From Salipiger mangrovisoli (GTDB lineage: Bacteria > Pseudomonadota > Alphaproteobacteria > Rhodobacterales > Rhodobacteraceae): a stretch of 64,000 nt of DNA. Below are positions 18,765 through 26,735 of this stretch, in pieces. The notes below the pieces were generated by a model. It made no database searches. It was not told where the DNA came from and was given only the letters and a program-made list of their open reading frames with translations. Both the position numbers and the translations under genes were made by a program. The stretch's first letter is position 1; each line of letters opens with the position of its first letter. The DNA lies in NCBI RefSeq assembly GCF_015223355.1, contig NZ_JADFFK010000014.1, forward strand, positions 62,001-126,000, given 5' to 3'.

Positions 18765-21341
18765 ATGGCGACGCAACTCAAGGTGGTATCGGTCGATCTG
18801 GTTTCCACAGACAGCGACGGGGTGCAGGGCGATAAGGCAAGCAGCCAAGGGCATCTGAGCGCGGACGGCACATGGCTCGTCTTCCAGAGCTCGTCGAAGC
18901 TGGTGCCCGAAGACGTCAACACATATGGCGACGTCTACCTCAAGAACCTGACGACCGGTGTCGTGGAACGGCTCACCGTCGATCCCAGCGTCGCCGCCAC
19001 GGAAGAAGGCGGCTGGAACCCGGCGATTTCCGCCGATGGCACACGGGTCGCTTTCGGCGTCACATACCTCTACCCGCCGGGCAGTACGTTCTTCGCGGAA
19101 GAGGCGGTGGCCTTCAAGGACCTCCTGACCGGAGAGGACATGCTCGTTTCGTCAGATGCTCAGGGCATGGTCGCGCAGGGTACCGGTTTTGGCGCGCAGC
19201 TTTCGCCGGACGGAACGCAGGTCGCCTTTCTCAGCGACGCAAAAAATCTTGTGCCGGGCGTCGACTTCACGGGATACGGGGTCTTTCTCAAGGATATCGC
19301 CAGCGGCGCGGTGTCCCTGATCTCGAGCAGTGCCGAGGGAGAGGGGGCCAATGGCTCCAGCGCTGACTCTTCCTTCTCTCCCGATGGAGCGACCGTCGCC
19401 TTCTTTAGTCGCGGTGACAATCTTATCGAAGACGATGGCAACGGCGTGGGAGATGTCTTCATCAAGGACTTCGCCACCGGCACGGTGACGCGCGTTTCAG
19501 TGGCTTCGGACGGCACAGAGGGCAACGGCGAAAGCTCCGGCGGTGCCTTCTCGGCAGATGGCACGAAGCTCCTCTTCGCAAGCCGGGCGACCAATCTCGT
19601 GGCGCATGATGGTAACGGCTCGCAGGACCTTTTCATCAAGGACCTGATCACCGGCGCGGTCGAGATGGTCACCACCGACAATTCCGGCAACCAATGGATC
19701 GGTGACAGCTACGGCGGCGTGTTCTCGCCCGATGGCACGAAGATCGCCTTTTTCAACGACACCACCAGCCTCTCGGTGCGCGACAGCAACGGCGAATGGG
19801 ATATCTTCGTCAAGGACCTGATCACCGGGACGGTGACGGCGGTCTCGACGAATGTCGCGGGCGAGATCGGAGACGGCATCAGCTTCTGGCATGAGTTTCT
19901 GCCGGACGGCTCGGGGATCGTCTTTACCAGCGCCGCTTCCAACCTCGTGGCGGACGACACGAATGGCGGCTGGGACGTGTTCATCTCCACCTTCGAGGAA
20001 CAGGAGCTTGGCGAGATCGTGCAATGGTCCGAAGCCGAAGGCGGCAATGGGCACTGGTACCAATATGTCGAAGGGCCGCTGACACGGGCCGAGGCGAAAG
20101 CCGAGGCGGAGAGCCGCAGCCATCTCGGTCTGCCCGGCTATCTCGCCACGATCACTTCGGCCGAGGAGAATGACTTCATCCTCGCGATGACCCCGCCGAA
20201 CGTCTGGGCCGGTGGCACCGACGAACGCGCCGAGGGCGTCTGGGAATGGGCGACCGGACCCGAAGCCGGGGACGTCTTCTGGACACGCTCTTCCGGGGCT
20301 TTGGGCTATGCCGACTGGGGCGGATACGAGCCGAACAACGCGTGGTCCGAGCCGCCGGGCGAGGACTACCTGACGGCACACTCTCTCTACGCCACCGGCA
20401 CATGGGCCGACAGCGGCGTCCCGCCGAACCCGAACCAGGCATTCGGCTATGTCGTCGAGTACAGCGATCTCACACGTCCGCCCGCCCAGATCGGCCTTGG
20501 GCGCACGGAGGCAGAGGCTATCGACATCGACAGCGGCTTCAGGGTGCAGCGCAATCCCTGGGCCTCGGAGGACGCTTTCCTGCAGGTCGCGGGCCGCGGT
20601 GAGGCGGTGGCGTCGGGCGGTTTCTCGGGCGCGGCCGGTGTCTACACCATCATCGTCGGATATTTCGACGAGGCGGACGGGGCGAGCAGCCTGCGCTTTG
20701 AGGTGAATGGCGAGACGCTCGACGCATGGGTCTGGGATGCCGATCCCGCGGGGAATACCGTCACCGGGGCCGCCGCGTCAAAGCGGGTGATCCCCTTTGT
20801 CACGCTCGAAACGGGCGACATGCTGACACTGGCGGGCACAGCGGATGGCGGAGAGCCGCTGCGCACCGACTACATCGACATCCGGCCTGCGCCCGCCGCC
20901 ACCGCGCCTTTCAACGTCGAGGCCGAAACGCTGGAGATCACCAAGGATTTTCAGATCTTCACGAACCCACATGCCTCCGGCGACGCATATCTGCAGGCCG
21001 GCGGCGGGCCCGATCAGCGCGCGCTCTACGATTTCGACGGCGCGGCGGGACTCTACGATCTGACCATCGGCTATTTCGACGAAAGCGACGGTGTCAGTCG
21101 GATGAGCGTGTGGCTCAACGGCGCGGAGGTGGACAGCTGGCTGTGGGATGGCGATTTCGGCGATGCCATCGTCACCCCGGCCGGCGCGGCGCAGCATACG
21201 CTATTTGCCCTCGATCTCGCCCCCGGTGACAGGATCGAACTGATCGGGCGGCCCGATGGCGGCGAGCCGCTGCGGACGGACTACCTGCATTTCGACCCGC
21301 TGAGGCTCGCCCTCGGCGCGGAGGCGTTCCTGTTCACCTGA
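18765..21341 (+). CDS. beta-propeller and C-type-lectin surface or secreted protein
   Basis: An 858-residue protein. Residues about 1-410 hold six to seven repeats of the TolB/PD40 kind, each with FSPDGTKIAF-like and VKDLITGTVTAVS-like strands, predicted to form a beta-propeller. Residues about 425-570 look like a C-type lectin domain (GHWYQYVEG, PGYLATITSAEEN, WAGGTDERAEGVWEW, NQAFGYVVEY). Two related modules of about 115 residues follow, each with GYFDE(A/S)DG and GGEPLRTDY, probably carbohydrate-binding beta-sandwiches. There is no N-terminal signal peptide and no RTX repeat, so the export route is unclear. The ATG at 18765 has GGAGG 8 bases before it; a TTG 27 bases upstream is less likely. 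It converges with the PHB depolymerase gene. Confidence 0.7.
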   Translation: MATQLKVVSVDLVSTDSDGVQGDKASSQGHLSADGTWLVFQSSSKLVPEDVNTYGDVYLKNLTTGVVERLTVDPSVAATEEGGWNPAISADGTRVAFGVTYLYPPGSTFFAEEAVAFKDLLTGEDMLVSSDAQGMVAQGTGFGAQLSPDGTQVAFLSDAKNLVPGVDFTGYGVFLKDIASGAVSLISSSAEGEGANGSSADSSFSPDGATVAFFSRGDNLIEDDGNGVGDVFIKDFATGTVTRVSVASDGTEGNGESSGGAFSADGTKLLFASRATNLVAHDGNGSQDLFIKDLITGAVEMVTTDNSGNQWIGDSYGGVFSPDGTKIAFFNDTTSLSVRDSNGEWDIFVKDLITGTVTAVSTNVAGEIGDGISFWHEFLPDGSGIVFTSAASNLVADDTNGGWDVFISTFEEQELGEIVQWSEAEGGNGHWYQYVEGPLTRAEAKAEAESRSHLGLPGYLATITSAEENDFILAMTPPNVWAGGTDERAEGVWEWATGPEAGDVFWTRSSGALGYADWGGYEPNNAWSEPPGEDYLTAHSLYATGTWADSGVPPNPNQAFGYVVEYSDLTRPPAQIGLGRTEAEAIDIDSGFRVQRNPWASEDAFLQVAGRGEAVASGGFSGAAGVYTIIVGYFDEADGASSLRFEVNGETLDAWVWDADPAGNTVTGAAASKRVIPFVTLETGDMLTLAGTADGGEPLRTDYIDIRPAPAATAPFNVEAETLEITKDFQIFTNPHASGDAYLQAGGGPDQRALYDFDGAAGLYDLTIGYFDESDGVSRMSVWLNGAEVDSWLWDGDFGDAIVTPAGAAQHTLFALDLAPGDRIELIGRPDGGEPLRTDYLHFDPLRLALGAEAFLFT

Positions 21342-21353
21342 GACCGGCCGGTT

Positions 21354-22487
21354 CTAGTGCCCGGTACCTGCCCGCTGGCCTGAGCGCGAACGTATCATTT
21401 CGCAGAGGGTGGGGCAGAGGGTCTCGTGCCAGAGCCGACCGTGGAACAGGCCAAAATGGCCGCAGCCGGGCAGGATGATCGTGTGATGTTGCTCGGATGG
21501 CAGACCTGGGCAGAGAGCATGGGCGGCGCTTGTCTGGCCCGGCGCCGCGATCTCGTCCTCGGCACCTTCCACCGTGATGAGCAGCGTGTGCCGCAGCGCC
21601 GCGGGCTCGACGGGCCGCCCGCAGAACGTGAGCGTGCCCTGGGCGATATCCCGCGACAGGAAGACGTGACCGATATTCTCGGTGAAGAGACGGGCATCAA
21701 GATCCATCACCGCGCAATAGAGGTCGCGGAAAGGAAACCGCAGCGGATCAGCACCGTCATCCTCGCGCATCTTGCGGACCAGTTCGGTTTCGATGTCGGC
21801 CTCAAGCGATCTCTTGAGATATTGTGTCAGTGCCTCGAGCTGTGTCTCGGCCGCATAGACCCAACGTCGCTGGCCCTCGTGCCCTGCCTGTAGCCGTGAC
21901 AGTGGGACGATGCGATACCACGAAGGGGGCTTGTTGCGGATGAGAGTCACCAGCGGCGTCGGGTTGGCCAGCGGATCGACCGGTGCGGCGAGCAACACGA
22001 GCCCGGCGGGCTCAGATCCGGGGAGGCGGGCGGCGAGGTCGGCGGTGGCGGCAAGGGCCGGAACGCCGCCCTGACAGAGCGCGAGGACATTCGCGCCCGG
22101 ACCAATCTGCAGGATGGCCTGGGCGATTGCGCCAATGTTGGCATCGAAGCCGAAACGGCCGCATGCGACATCCACGTGGCGAACGTTCGCCCAGTCCAGC
22201 ACCGCGACGCGCATGCCGTGCGCCAGCAAGCCAAGTACGACGTCGCGCAGAAGCACCGGCAGATGACCCGAGAGCGGCGGCACAACCAGCACCCTTGGCG
22301 CAGGGGTGGTCAGACCCGCAGGCTCGAACAGCCGCAGGGCGTAGAACGGAGTAAGGCGCAGGGTCCTTTCTGTGACGGGCACCGGCCCCGTGCCGCAAGT
22401 CACCTGACAAATCCCGAAAGAGGTGTATCGCGGCTGGTTCGCGCCGGGCTGTAGGTCGCCTTGCCTTTGGTCACCGCTGCAGGACAT
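21354..22487 (-). CDS. phaZ: intracellular PHB depolymerase-like protein
   Basis: A 377-residue alpha/beta hydrolase of the intracellular polyhydroxybutyrate depolymerase family. It has YALRLFEPAGLTTPAPRVLV, VLDWANVRHVD and the nucleophile motif ALCQGG (Cys138), the cysteine variant of a lipase box used by this family. A conserved C-terminal half follows, with SRLQAGHEGQRRWVY and a late catalytic His in LPGCGHFGLFHG. It would release hydroxybutyrate units from stored PHB. The annotated start overlaps the end of phaC by 17 bases. The first 40 residues look unlike the family and there is no ribosome site, so the true start may lie further in. It is probably cotranscribed with phaC. Confidence 0.8.
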   Translation of the reverse strand: MSCSGDQRQGDLQPGANQPRYTSFGICQVTCGTGPVPVTERTLRLTPFYALRLFEPAGLTTPAPRVLVVPPLSGHLPVLLRDVVLGLLAHGMRVAVLDWANVRHVDVACGRFGFDANIGAIAQAILQIGPGANVLALCQGGVPALAATADLAARLPGSEPAGLVLLAAPVDPLANPTPLVTLIRNKPPSWYRIVPLSRLQAGHEGQRRWVYAAETQLEALTQYLKRSLEADIETELVRKMREDDGADPLRFPFRDLYCAVMDLDARLFTENIGHVFLSRDIAQGTLTFCGRPVEPAALRHTLLITVEGAEDEIAAPGQTSAAHALCPGLPSEQHHTIILPGCGHFGLFHGRLWHETLCPTLCEMIRSRSGQRAGTGH

Positions 22488-24276
22488 AGCGTCCGGGCGC
22501 CGGGCAAAGGGACGCTAGTTCCGTGCCGGGCACACCCATCTGAGGTGGCGCAGCCTCTACTTGGGTTCCCTGCGCGCGGAGCCAGCCCACCCAATGCGGC
22601 CACCACGACCCCTCCTGCTTGAGATGGCGGGCATTCCAGTCGTCGGGCCCGACGTAGCGCGCTCCGGCGGGCCGGGAACCTAGGCGGAAGCCGCGTCCGG
22701 GCTGGCTCGGCGGGCTTAGGATGCCGCCATTGTGGCCGCCACAGACCAACGCGAAGGTCAGCGCGGAATCGGTAAAGAGCGCGGTCTTGTAGACCGAGCG
22801 CCACGGCGCAATGTGGTCCTTTTCGGTGGCGAGCACGAAGAGCGGCGCCGAGATGTCCTTCAGCGCGATCACCCGGCCCTCGACGGCAAAGCGCCCGGCG
22901 GTCAGCCGGTTTCCCAAAAACAACCCACGCAGGTATTCGGAATGCATTCGGTAGGGCATCCGCGTTGCGTCCTTGCTCCAGGCACCGATGTCGAAGTCCT
23001 GGTCTTCCTCGCCCATCAGGTAGCGTCGGACCAATCGCGACCAAATCAGGTCCCGGTCGCGCAGCACCCGGAAGGTGCCCGCCATCTGGCGCTGATCGAG
23101 ATAGCCCTGCGCCCACATCAGGTCCTCGAGATAGGCGATCTGCGCCTCATCGACGAAGAGCATCAACTCGCCTGCCTCTGAAAAATCGGTCTGTGCGGCG
23201 AGCAGGGTGATCGATGCGAGCCGGTCGTCGCCCTCACGCGCCATCGTGGCAGCCGCAATGGCAAGGATCGTGCCACCGAGACAGTAGCCGCAGGCATGGA
23301 CGCGAGCGCCGGGGCAGACCCGCGAGATGGCGTCGAGCGCCACGAGTACCCCGTCGCGGCGGTATTCGTCGAGCGACAGATCGCGGTCTTCGGCGCCCGG
23401 GTTGAGCCAAGAGATGCAGAATACGGTGAACCCCTGCGCCACGAGATAGCGGATCAGTGAGTTTTCGGGGCTCAGGTCCAGAATGTAGTATTTCATGATC
23501 CATGCGGGAACGATCAGGATAGGCTCGGCCCGTACGGTGCTGCACGTCGGCGCATATTGGATCAGCTCGAAGAGATGGTTGCGATAGATCACGCTGCCCG
23601 GCGTGCAGGCGACCTCCTGTCCCGGCACGAAGGTTTCGGATTGCTCTGCGTGCAGGATGCCATCGCGCAGCCAGTCTTCTGCCATCAGCGCCGCTCCGTT
23701 CAGCAGGCAGCGCCCGCCACTGCGGGTCACGCGGTCGATCACATCGGGATTGAACAACGCGACGTTCGAGGGGGACAGCGCGTCAAGCGCCTGCCGCGCC
23801 ATGAAGGAAACCCGCGCACTGTCGCGCGGGTTCATGCCGCGCTGCGGGCTTGTGGCCGCCTCCCACCAATCCTCTGCGGCTAGAAAGCTCTGGATCAGGA
23901 CGCGAGAAAGCGGGGTATTCCAACCGGTGCCATCGAAGCGGTGATCGTCGGCGGAGGGGGAGAAACCGTGCTTCGCGTCCCAGAGCCCGGCAAGCGCCTG
24001 AAACTGGTTCTGCCAGAAGCGTTCGGCAAGGTCTGTCTGCCGCCCCGGTGCCTTGAGCAGGGCTGTCGCCCATGCCTGCCACGCAGAGGCGGCGGCATAG
24101 GGCGAGACGCCCATGGTCAGCCGGGCGCGTGTCGATGCCATTGCCCGGTCGAGACTGTCGTGAAAGCCGTCGTGCGCACGGGGTCGAGGCAAATCGGCCG
24201 GAACGCAGGCGGGCAGCGTGGCGGGCAGCGCTTCCCGGGGCGGTTGCAAGAGGACGGGCGCAGAAGTGTCAGTCAT
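22471..24276 (-). CDS. phaC: class I PHA synthase
   Basis: A 601-residue poly(3-hydroxyalkanoate) synthase, which polymerises hydroxyacyl-CoA on the granule surface. Family features include FWQNQFQALAG, NPDVIDRVTRSGG, GSVIYRNHLFELIQYAP, PAWIMKYYILDLSPENSLIR, the lipase-like box GYCLGG with catalytic Cys332, the Asp region ATEKDHIAPW and the His in CGGHNGG. Length matches class I enzymes. The start at 24276 gives the usual length; the ribosome site is weak (GAGAG, 8 bases away) and the in-frame upstream extension (to 24378) looks non-coding. It sits between a small exported protein gene and phaZ on the same strand. Confidence 0.92.
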   Translation of the reverse strand: MTDTSAPVLLQPPREALPATLPACVPADLPRPRAHDGFHDSLDRAMASTRARLTMGVSPYAAASAWQAWATALLKAPGRQTDLAERFWQNQFQALAGLWDAKHGFSPSADDHRFDGTGWNTPLSRVLIQSFLAAEDWWEAATSPQRGMNPRDSARVSFMARQALDALSPSNVALFNPDVIDRVTRSGGRCLLNGAALMAEDWLRDGILHAEQSETFVPGQEVACTPGSVIYRNHLFELIQYAPTCSTVRAEPILIVPAWIMKYYILDLSPENSLIRYLVAQGFTVFCISWLNPGAEDRDLSLDEYRRDGVLVALDAISRVCPGARVHACGYCLGGTILAIAAATMAREGDDRLASITLLAAQTDFSEAGELMLFVDEAQIAYLEDLMWAQGYLDQRQMAGTFRVLRDRDLIWSRLVRRYLMGEEDQDFDIGAWSKDATRMPYRMHSEYLRGLFLGNRLTAGRFAVEGRVIALKDISAPLFVLATEKDHIAPWRSVYKTALFTDSALTFALVCGGHNGGILSPPSQPGRGFRLGSRPAGARYVGPDDWNARHLKQEGSWWPHWVGWLRAQGTQVEAAPPQMGVPGTELASLCPAPGRYVLQR

Positions 24277-24362
24277 AGGAGGTACTCTCGTGCTGGGAGC
24301 GGCAAGAGGTGCAGCGGCTGGCCGGACGCCGGCTCGAAAGGCCTTTGAACCGGCGCTGCCGA

Positions 24363-24800
24363 TCACGGCTCTCGGCAAACCTCGCGCATGCGTCTGAAGG
24401 CCATATCGCCCAGTTGCAGCCGTTCGGCGCAGGACCGCTCGTTCAGCCGGTCGTCGCCGAGGCAGGGGCGCATCGCCTCCATGATCTCTTCGACCTCGTC
24501 CATCACCTCCTGACAGCTTCCGTCCCGAAGTTTTTCGCGCAGGAGGTCTTTGTCGGCGGTCGTCCAGTCTCTGTCGCGTAGCTGGTGCTGATCGCGATCT
24601 TGATCTCTGTCTTGATCGCCGCTTTCGTCCCTGTCGCGATCACGATCCTTGTCGCGGTCGTGCGCCTGCACAAATATCAGGACAGCATCTTCGCCGCTCT
24701 GCGCCGCCGCAGGGGGCGTGCCGTCGGCGATTGCGCAGACCAATACAAGCGAGGCAACGGCGCCGATCTTCGCCATACGCTTTCTGTTGGACGCAGGCAT
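24363..24800 (-). CDS. small exported protein with Asp/Arg dipeptide repeats
   Basis: A 145-residue protein not recognised as a known family. It has a clear signal peptide (about 1-34: a basic start NRKRMAKIG, a hydrophobic core, cleavage after AAA). A very charged low-complexity stretch of repeated DRD/DKD units follows (about 47-80), then a helical domain with two spaced cysteine pairs (SCQEVMDEVEEIMEAMRPCL and SCAERL...VCREP), suggesting periplasmic disulfides. The start has AGGAG about 9 bases upstream. A one-mismatch FNR-type box centred about 70 bases upstream suggests it leads the phaC-phaZ operon; phaC begins about 87 bases after its stop. Confidence 0.6.
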   Translation of the reverse strand: MPASNRKRMAKIGAVASLVLVCAIADGTPPAAAQSGEDAVLIFVQAHDRDKDRDRDRDESGDQDRDQDRDQHQLRDRDWTTADKDLLREKLRDGSCQEVMDEVEEIMEAMRPCLGDDRLNERSCAERLQLGDMAFRRMREVCREP

Positions 24801-24863
24801 CCTGCCACTCTCCTCTTTTGGATCAGTCCCGAGGAAGGCTGCCAAAAGGGCGTCAGGCGGTCA

Positions 24864-24877
24864 TTGTCCGCAGTCAA
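24864..24877. promoter_or_regulatory. FNR-type box TTGTC-CGCA-GTCAA (one mismatch)
   Basis: TTGTCCGCAGTCAA differs by one base from TTGAC-N4-GTCAA. Its centre is about 70 bases before the start at 24800, the same spacing as other sites in the window. It would control the small exported protein and probably phaC and phaZ. Confidence 0.55.
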
Positions 24878-24938
24878 TGCGGCTCAGGCGGGAGGCCGGG
24901 GGCAAGGGTCATTGGTTCCATCGCTTCCAGTGCCGCTC

Positions 24939-25799
24939 TCAGGTGGTCTGTTCTGAACCCCGGATGAGGTCTTGCGAAGGTGCACAGGTGTCATCGATGT
25001 TCTGCCGCGTCGAAAGGCTGACGCCACCCCAGTTGCGCGCCATCCGTTCCGACGCGAAACTCGCGGAGGTGTCTTCAACGTACCCGTCGAGGCACCGGGC
25101 GATGAGCCGCAGTTTCGCCAGATCCGTCACCTCGAGCAAGTCGGGGGTCAGAAGCAGAATTGCTTTCTTATCATGCAGCAGCCGCAGCGAGCGACAGAGC
25201 GTCTCGACAGTCATGTCGAGCAGCGAGGCGAGGTCACGCCGGCTCAGGCAGATGTGCAGGGTATTCTCGTCGCCCCTATGCGTGAAGGAGAGTTCTTCGA
25301 GAATCCAGAACGCCGCGCGTTGCAGAGTGTGGCGCCCGCGCATGTGGGTCACCCAAAGCTGCATCTGCTCGAACTGGGAGTACATCGCCGTCATGTAGGA
25401 CTGGACGTGCTGCGGGCTTTCCTGAAGAAAACCGTCCCAGGCGCGATGCGGCATCCAGCAGACCCGCACCTCGCTCACCGTGGTCCAAGAAAACTGGCTC
25501 TTTGCGTTTTCCGGAAGGCAGATCAATTGACCGCTGCGCAAGACCTGCAGCACATGTTCGTCGCCATCGACGGTGACAGTGCTGAGCTTGACGGTTCCGT
25601 TGGCGATGATCCCGACCTTGCCGAAACTCTCGCCCTGCGTGACGATCTCTGTATCCTTCGAATATATCGAAAGTGTGCTCTTTTCGGAAATCTCGCTCCG
25701 GGACCGTGGGTCGAGACAGCTGCAAAATCCCGAGGCCCGTACCGCGCAATGAAGGCAGCGGGTGCCATCCGAATGGGCTTCTGTTTTGGTGGTCTGCAT
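24939..25799 (-). CDS. Crp/Fnr-family oxygen regulator (FnrL/FnrN-like)
   Basis: A 286-residue transcription regulator. The N-terminus has the cysteine motif C15-x2-C18-x7-C26 (C28 also present), and Cys114 in VRVCWMPH matches the fourth ligand of Fnr, so an oxygen-labile 4Fe-4S cluster is likely. A cyclic-nucleotide-type beta-roll (about 35-130), a dimer helix (about 130-175) and a helix-turn-helix (LSRRDLASLLDMTVETLCRS) follow. In the recognition helix Glu199 and Arg203 are kept, but the position that is Ser212 in E. coli FNR is Cys202. It is the obvious candidate to read the FNR-type boxes in this window. The tail beyond about 235 is longer than usual. The start has GGGGAG close before ATG. 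Confidence 0.85.
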   Translation of the reverse strand: MQTTKTEAHSDGTRCLHCAVRASGFCSCLDPRSRSEISEKSTLSIYSKDTEIVTQGESFGKVGIIANGTVKLSTVTVDGDEHVLQVLRSGQLICLPENAKSQFSWTTVSEVRVCWMPHRAWDGFLQESPQHVQSYMTAMYSQFEQMQLWVTHMRGRHTLQRAAFWILEELSFTHRGDENTLHICLSRRDLASLLDMTVETLCRSLRLLHDKKAILLLTPDLLEVTDLAKLRLIARCLDGYVEDTSASFASERMARNWGGVSLSTRQNIDDTCAPSQDLIRGSEQTT

Positions 25800-25991
25800 G
25801 GCTCTCCCCACTCGCAAACGCATTGCAGAAGATGATGATTCCCCAAAACCGGGTGTAAAATCATCTGGAGAATTATGTAGATTTGTTCGCGTCCTGAAGT
25901 TTGGCTGCGCCGAGGCCCCTGGCGTGTGCCCGTTGTGTGCGAAAACGCTGGAGCTCCGGGCCGGGATCCCGACCGAAGCCCGCAATCGCCT

Positions 25992-26522
25992 TCAGACGGG
26001 TTTGACTGCGATCTTGCGTTCCGAGGCCAGGGCCTCGGCCGATTTCGGCAGGGTCACCGTCAAAACGCCCTTGGCGAACTCTGCGCTGATCTTGTCCCGG
26101 TCCACGTCGTCCGGCAGGCGGATACTGCGCTGGAAGCTGCCCCAATGGCGTTCCCGCAGATGGTAGGTTTCGTCCTCCTTTTCTTCCTCGACGGATTTCT
26201 CTCCGCTGATTGTCAGGGAACCATTGCTGATCTTGACCGCGACTTGATCGGACGTCAGCCCGGGCAGTTCGGCGGTCATCGCATAACCCTTCTCGGTCTC
26301 GGAGAGATCGACGGCAGGGCTCAACACGACGTCCCGAGCAAGGGCCCCTGAACGGCCGAGCCCCTTGTCGAACCACTGTGAGGGTTCGAAAGCATCGAAA
26401 AGACGCTCCATTTCCTCGCGCAGATTGCCGAAGGCGGACCAGGGCGCGGGCGGTGAGTTGGGCTTGGGAGCACGTGGCTGCGTGGACTCTCGGGACACGG
26501 GGATGTCGGATTTCTTTGACAT
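25992..26522 (-). CDS. Hsp20 small heat-shock protein
   Basis: A 176-residue alpha-crystallin-type chaperone. A proline-rich N-terminal arm is followed by REEMERLFDAF, then the crystallin domain (about 68-170) with AVDLSETEKGYAMTAELPGL, NGSLTISGEKSVEEEKEDE, RSIRLPDDVDRDKISAEFAKG and the classical GVLTVTLPK. It prevents aggregation of unfolded proteins without ATP. The start at 26522 has GGAG upstream (7-9 bases). A perfect FNR-type box lies about 167 bases upstream in the gap after lon, so low-oxygen induction is plausible, as for HspX in mycobacteria. Confidence 0.9.
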   Translation of the reverse strand: MSKKSDIPVSRESTQPRAPKPNSPPAPWSAFGNLREEMERLFDAFEPSQWFDKGLGRSGALARDVVLSPAVDLSETEKGYAMTAELPGLTSDQVAVKISNGSLTISGEKSVEEEKEDETYHLRERHWGSFQRSIRLPDDVDRDKISAEFAKGVLTVTLPKSAEALASERKIAVKPV

Positions 26523-26682
26523 GGTCGTCTCCAAAATATCGCTGAAACGCCGCCGACCGAACCAAGGAACAGAAGGACCGGCCGGCGACTTTGTTCGTGG
26601 CCACGGCTGTGAGCCGAAGAGACCTCACGGAAGGCCGCTCCGCGAACACTCTCAATTCTCGGATCTCGTTGCCCCGTTTGCA

Positions 26683-26696
26683 TTGACGGCTATCAA
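26683..26696. promoter_or_regulatory. FNR-type box TTGAC-GGCT-ATCAA
   Basis: A perfect FNR-class site in the gap between the lon stop and the hsp20 start; only hsp20 reads away from it. Its centre is about 167 bases before the hsp20 start, so a long leader or a class I arrangement would be needed. Confidence 0.6.
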
Positions 26697-26735
26697 CCAA
26701 CCCATGTTGGACGAGACACCCAGACCTTGAGCCGC

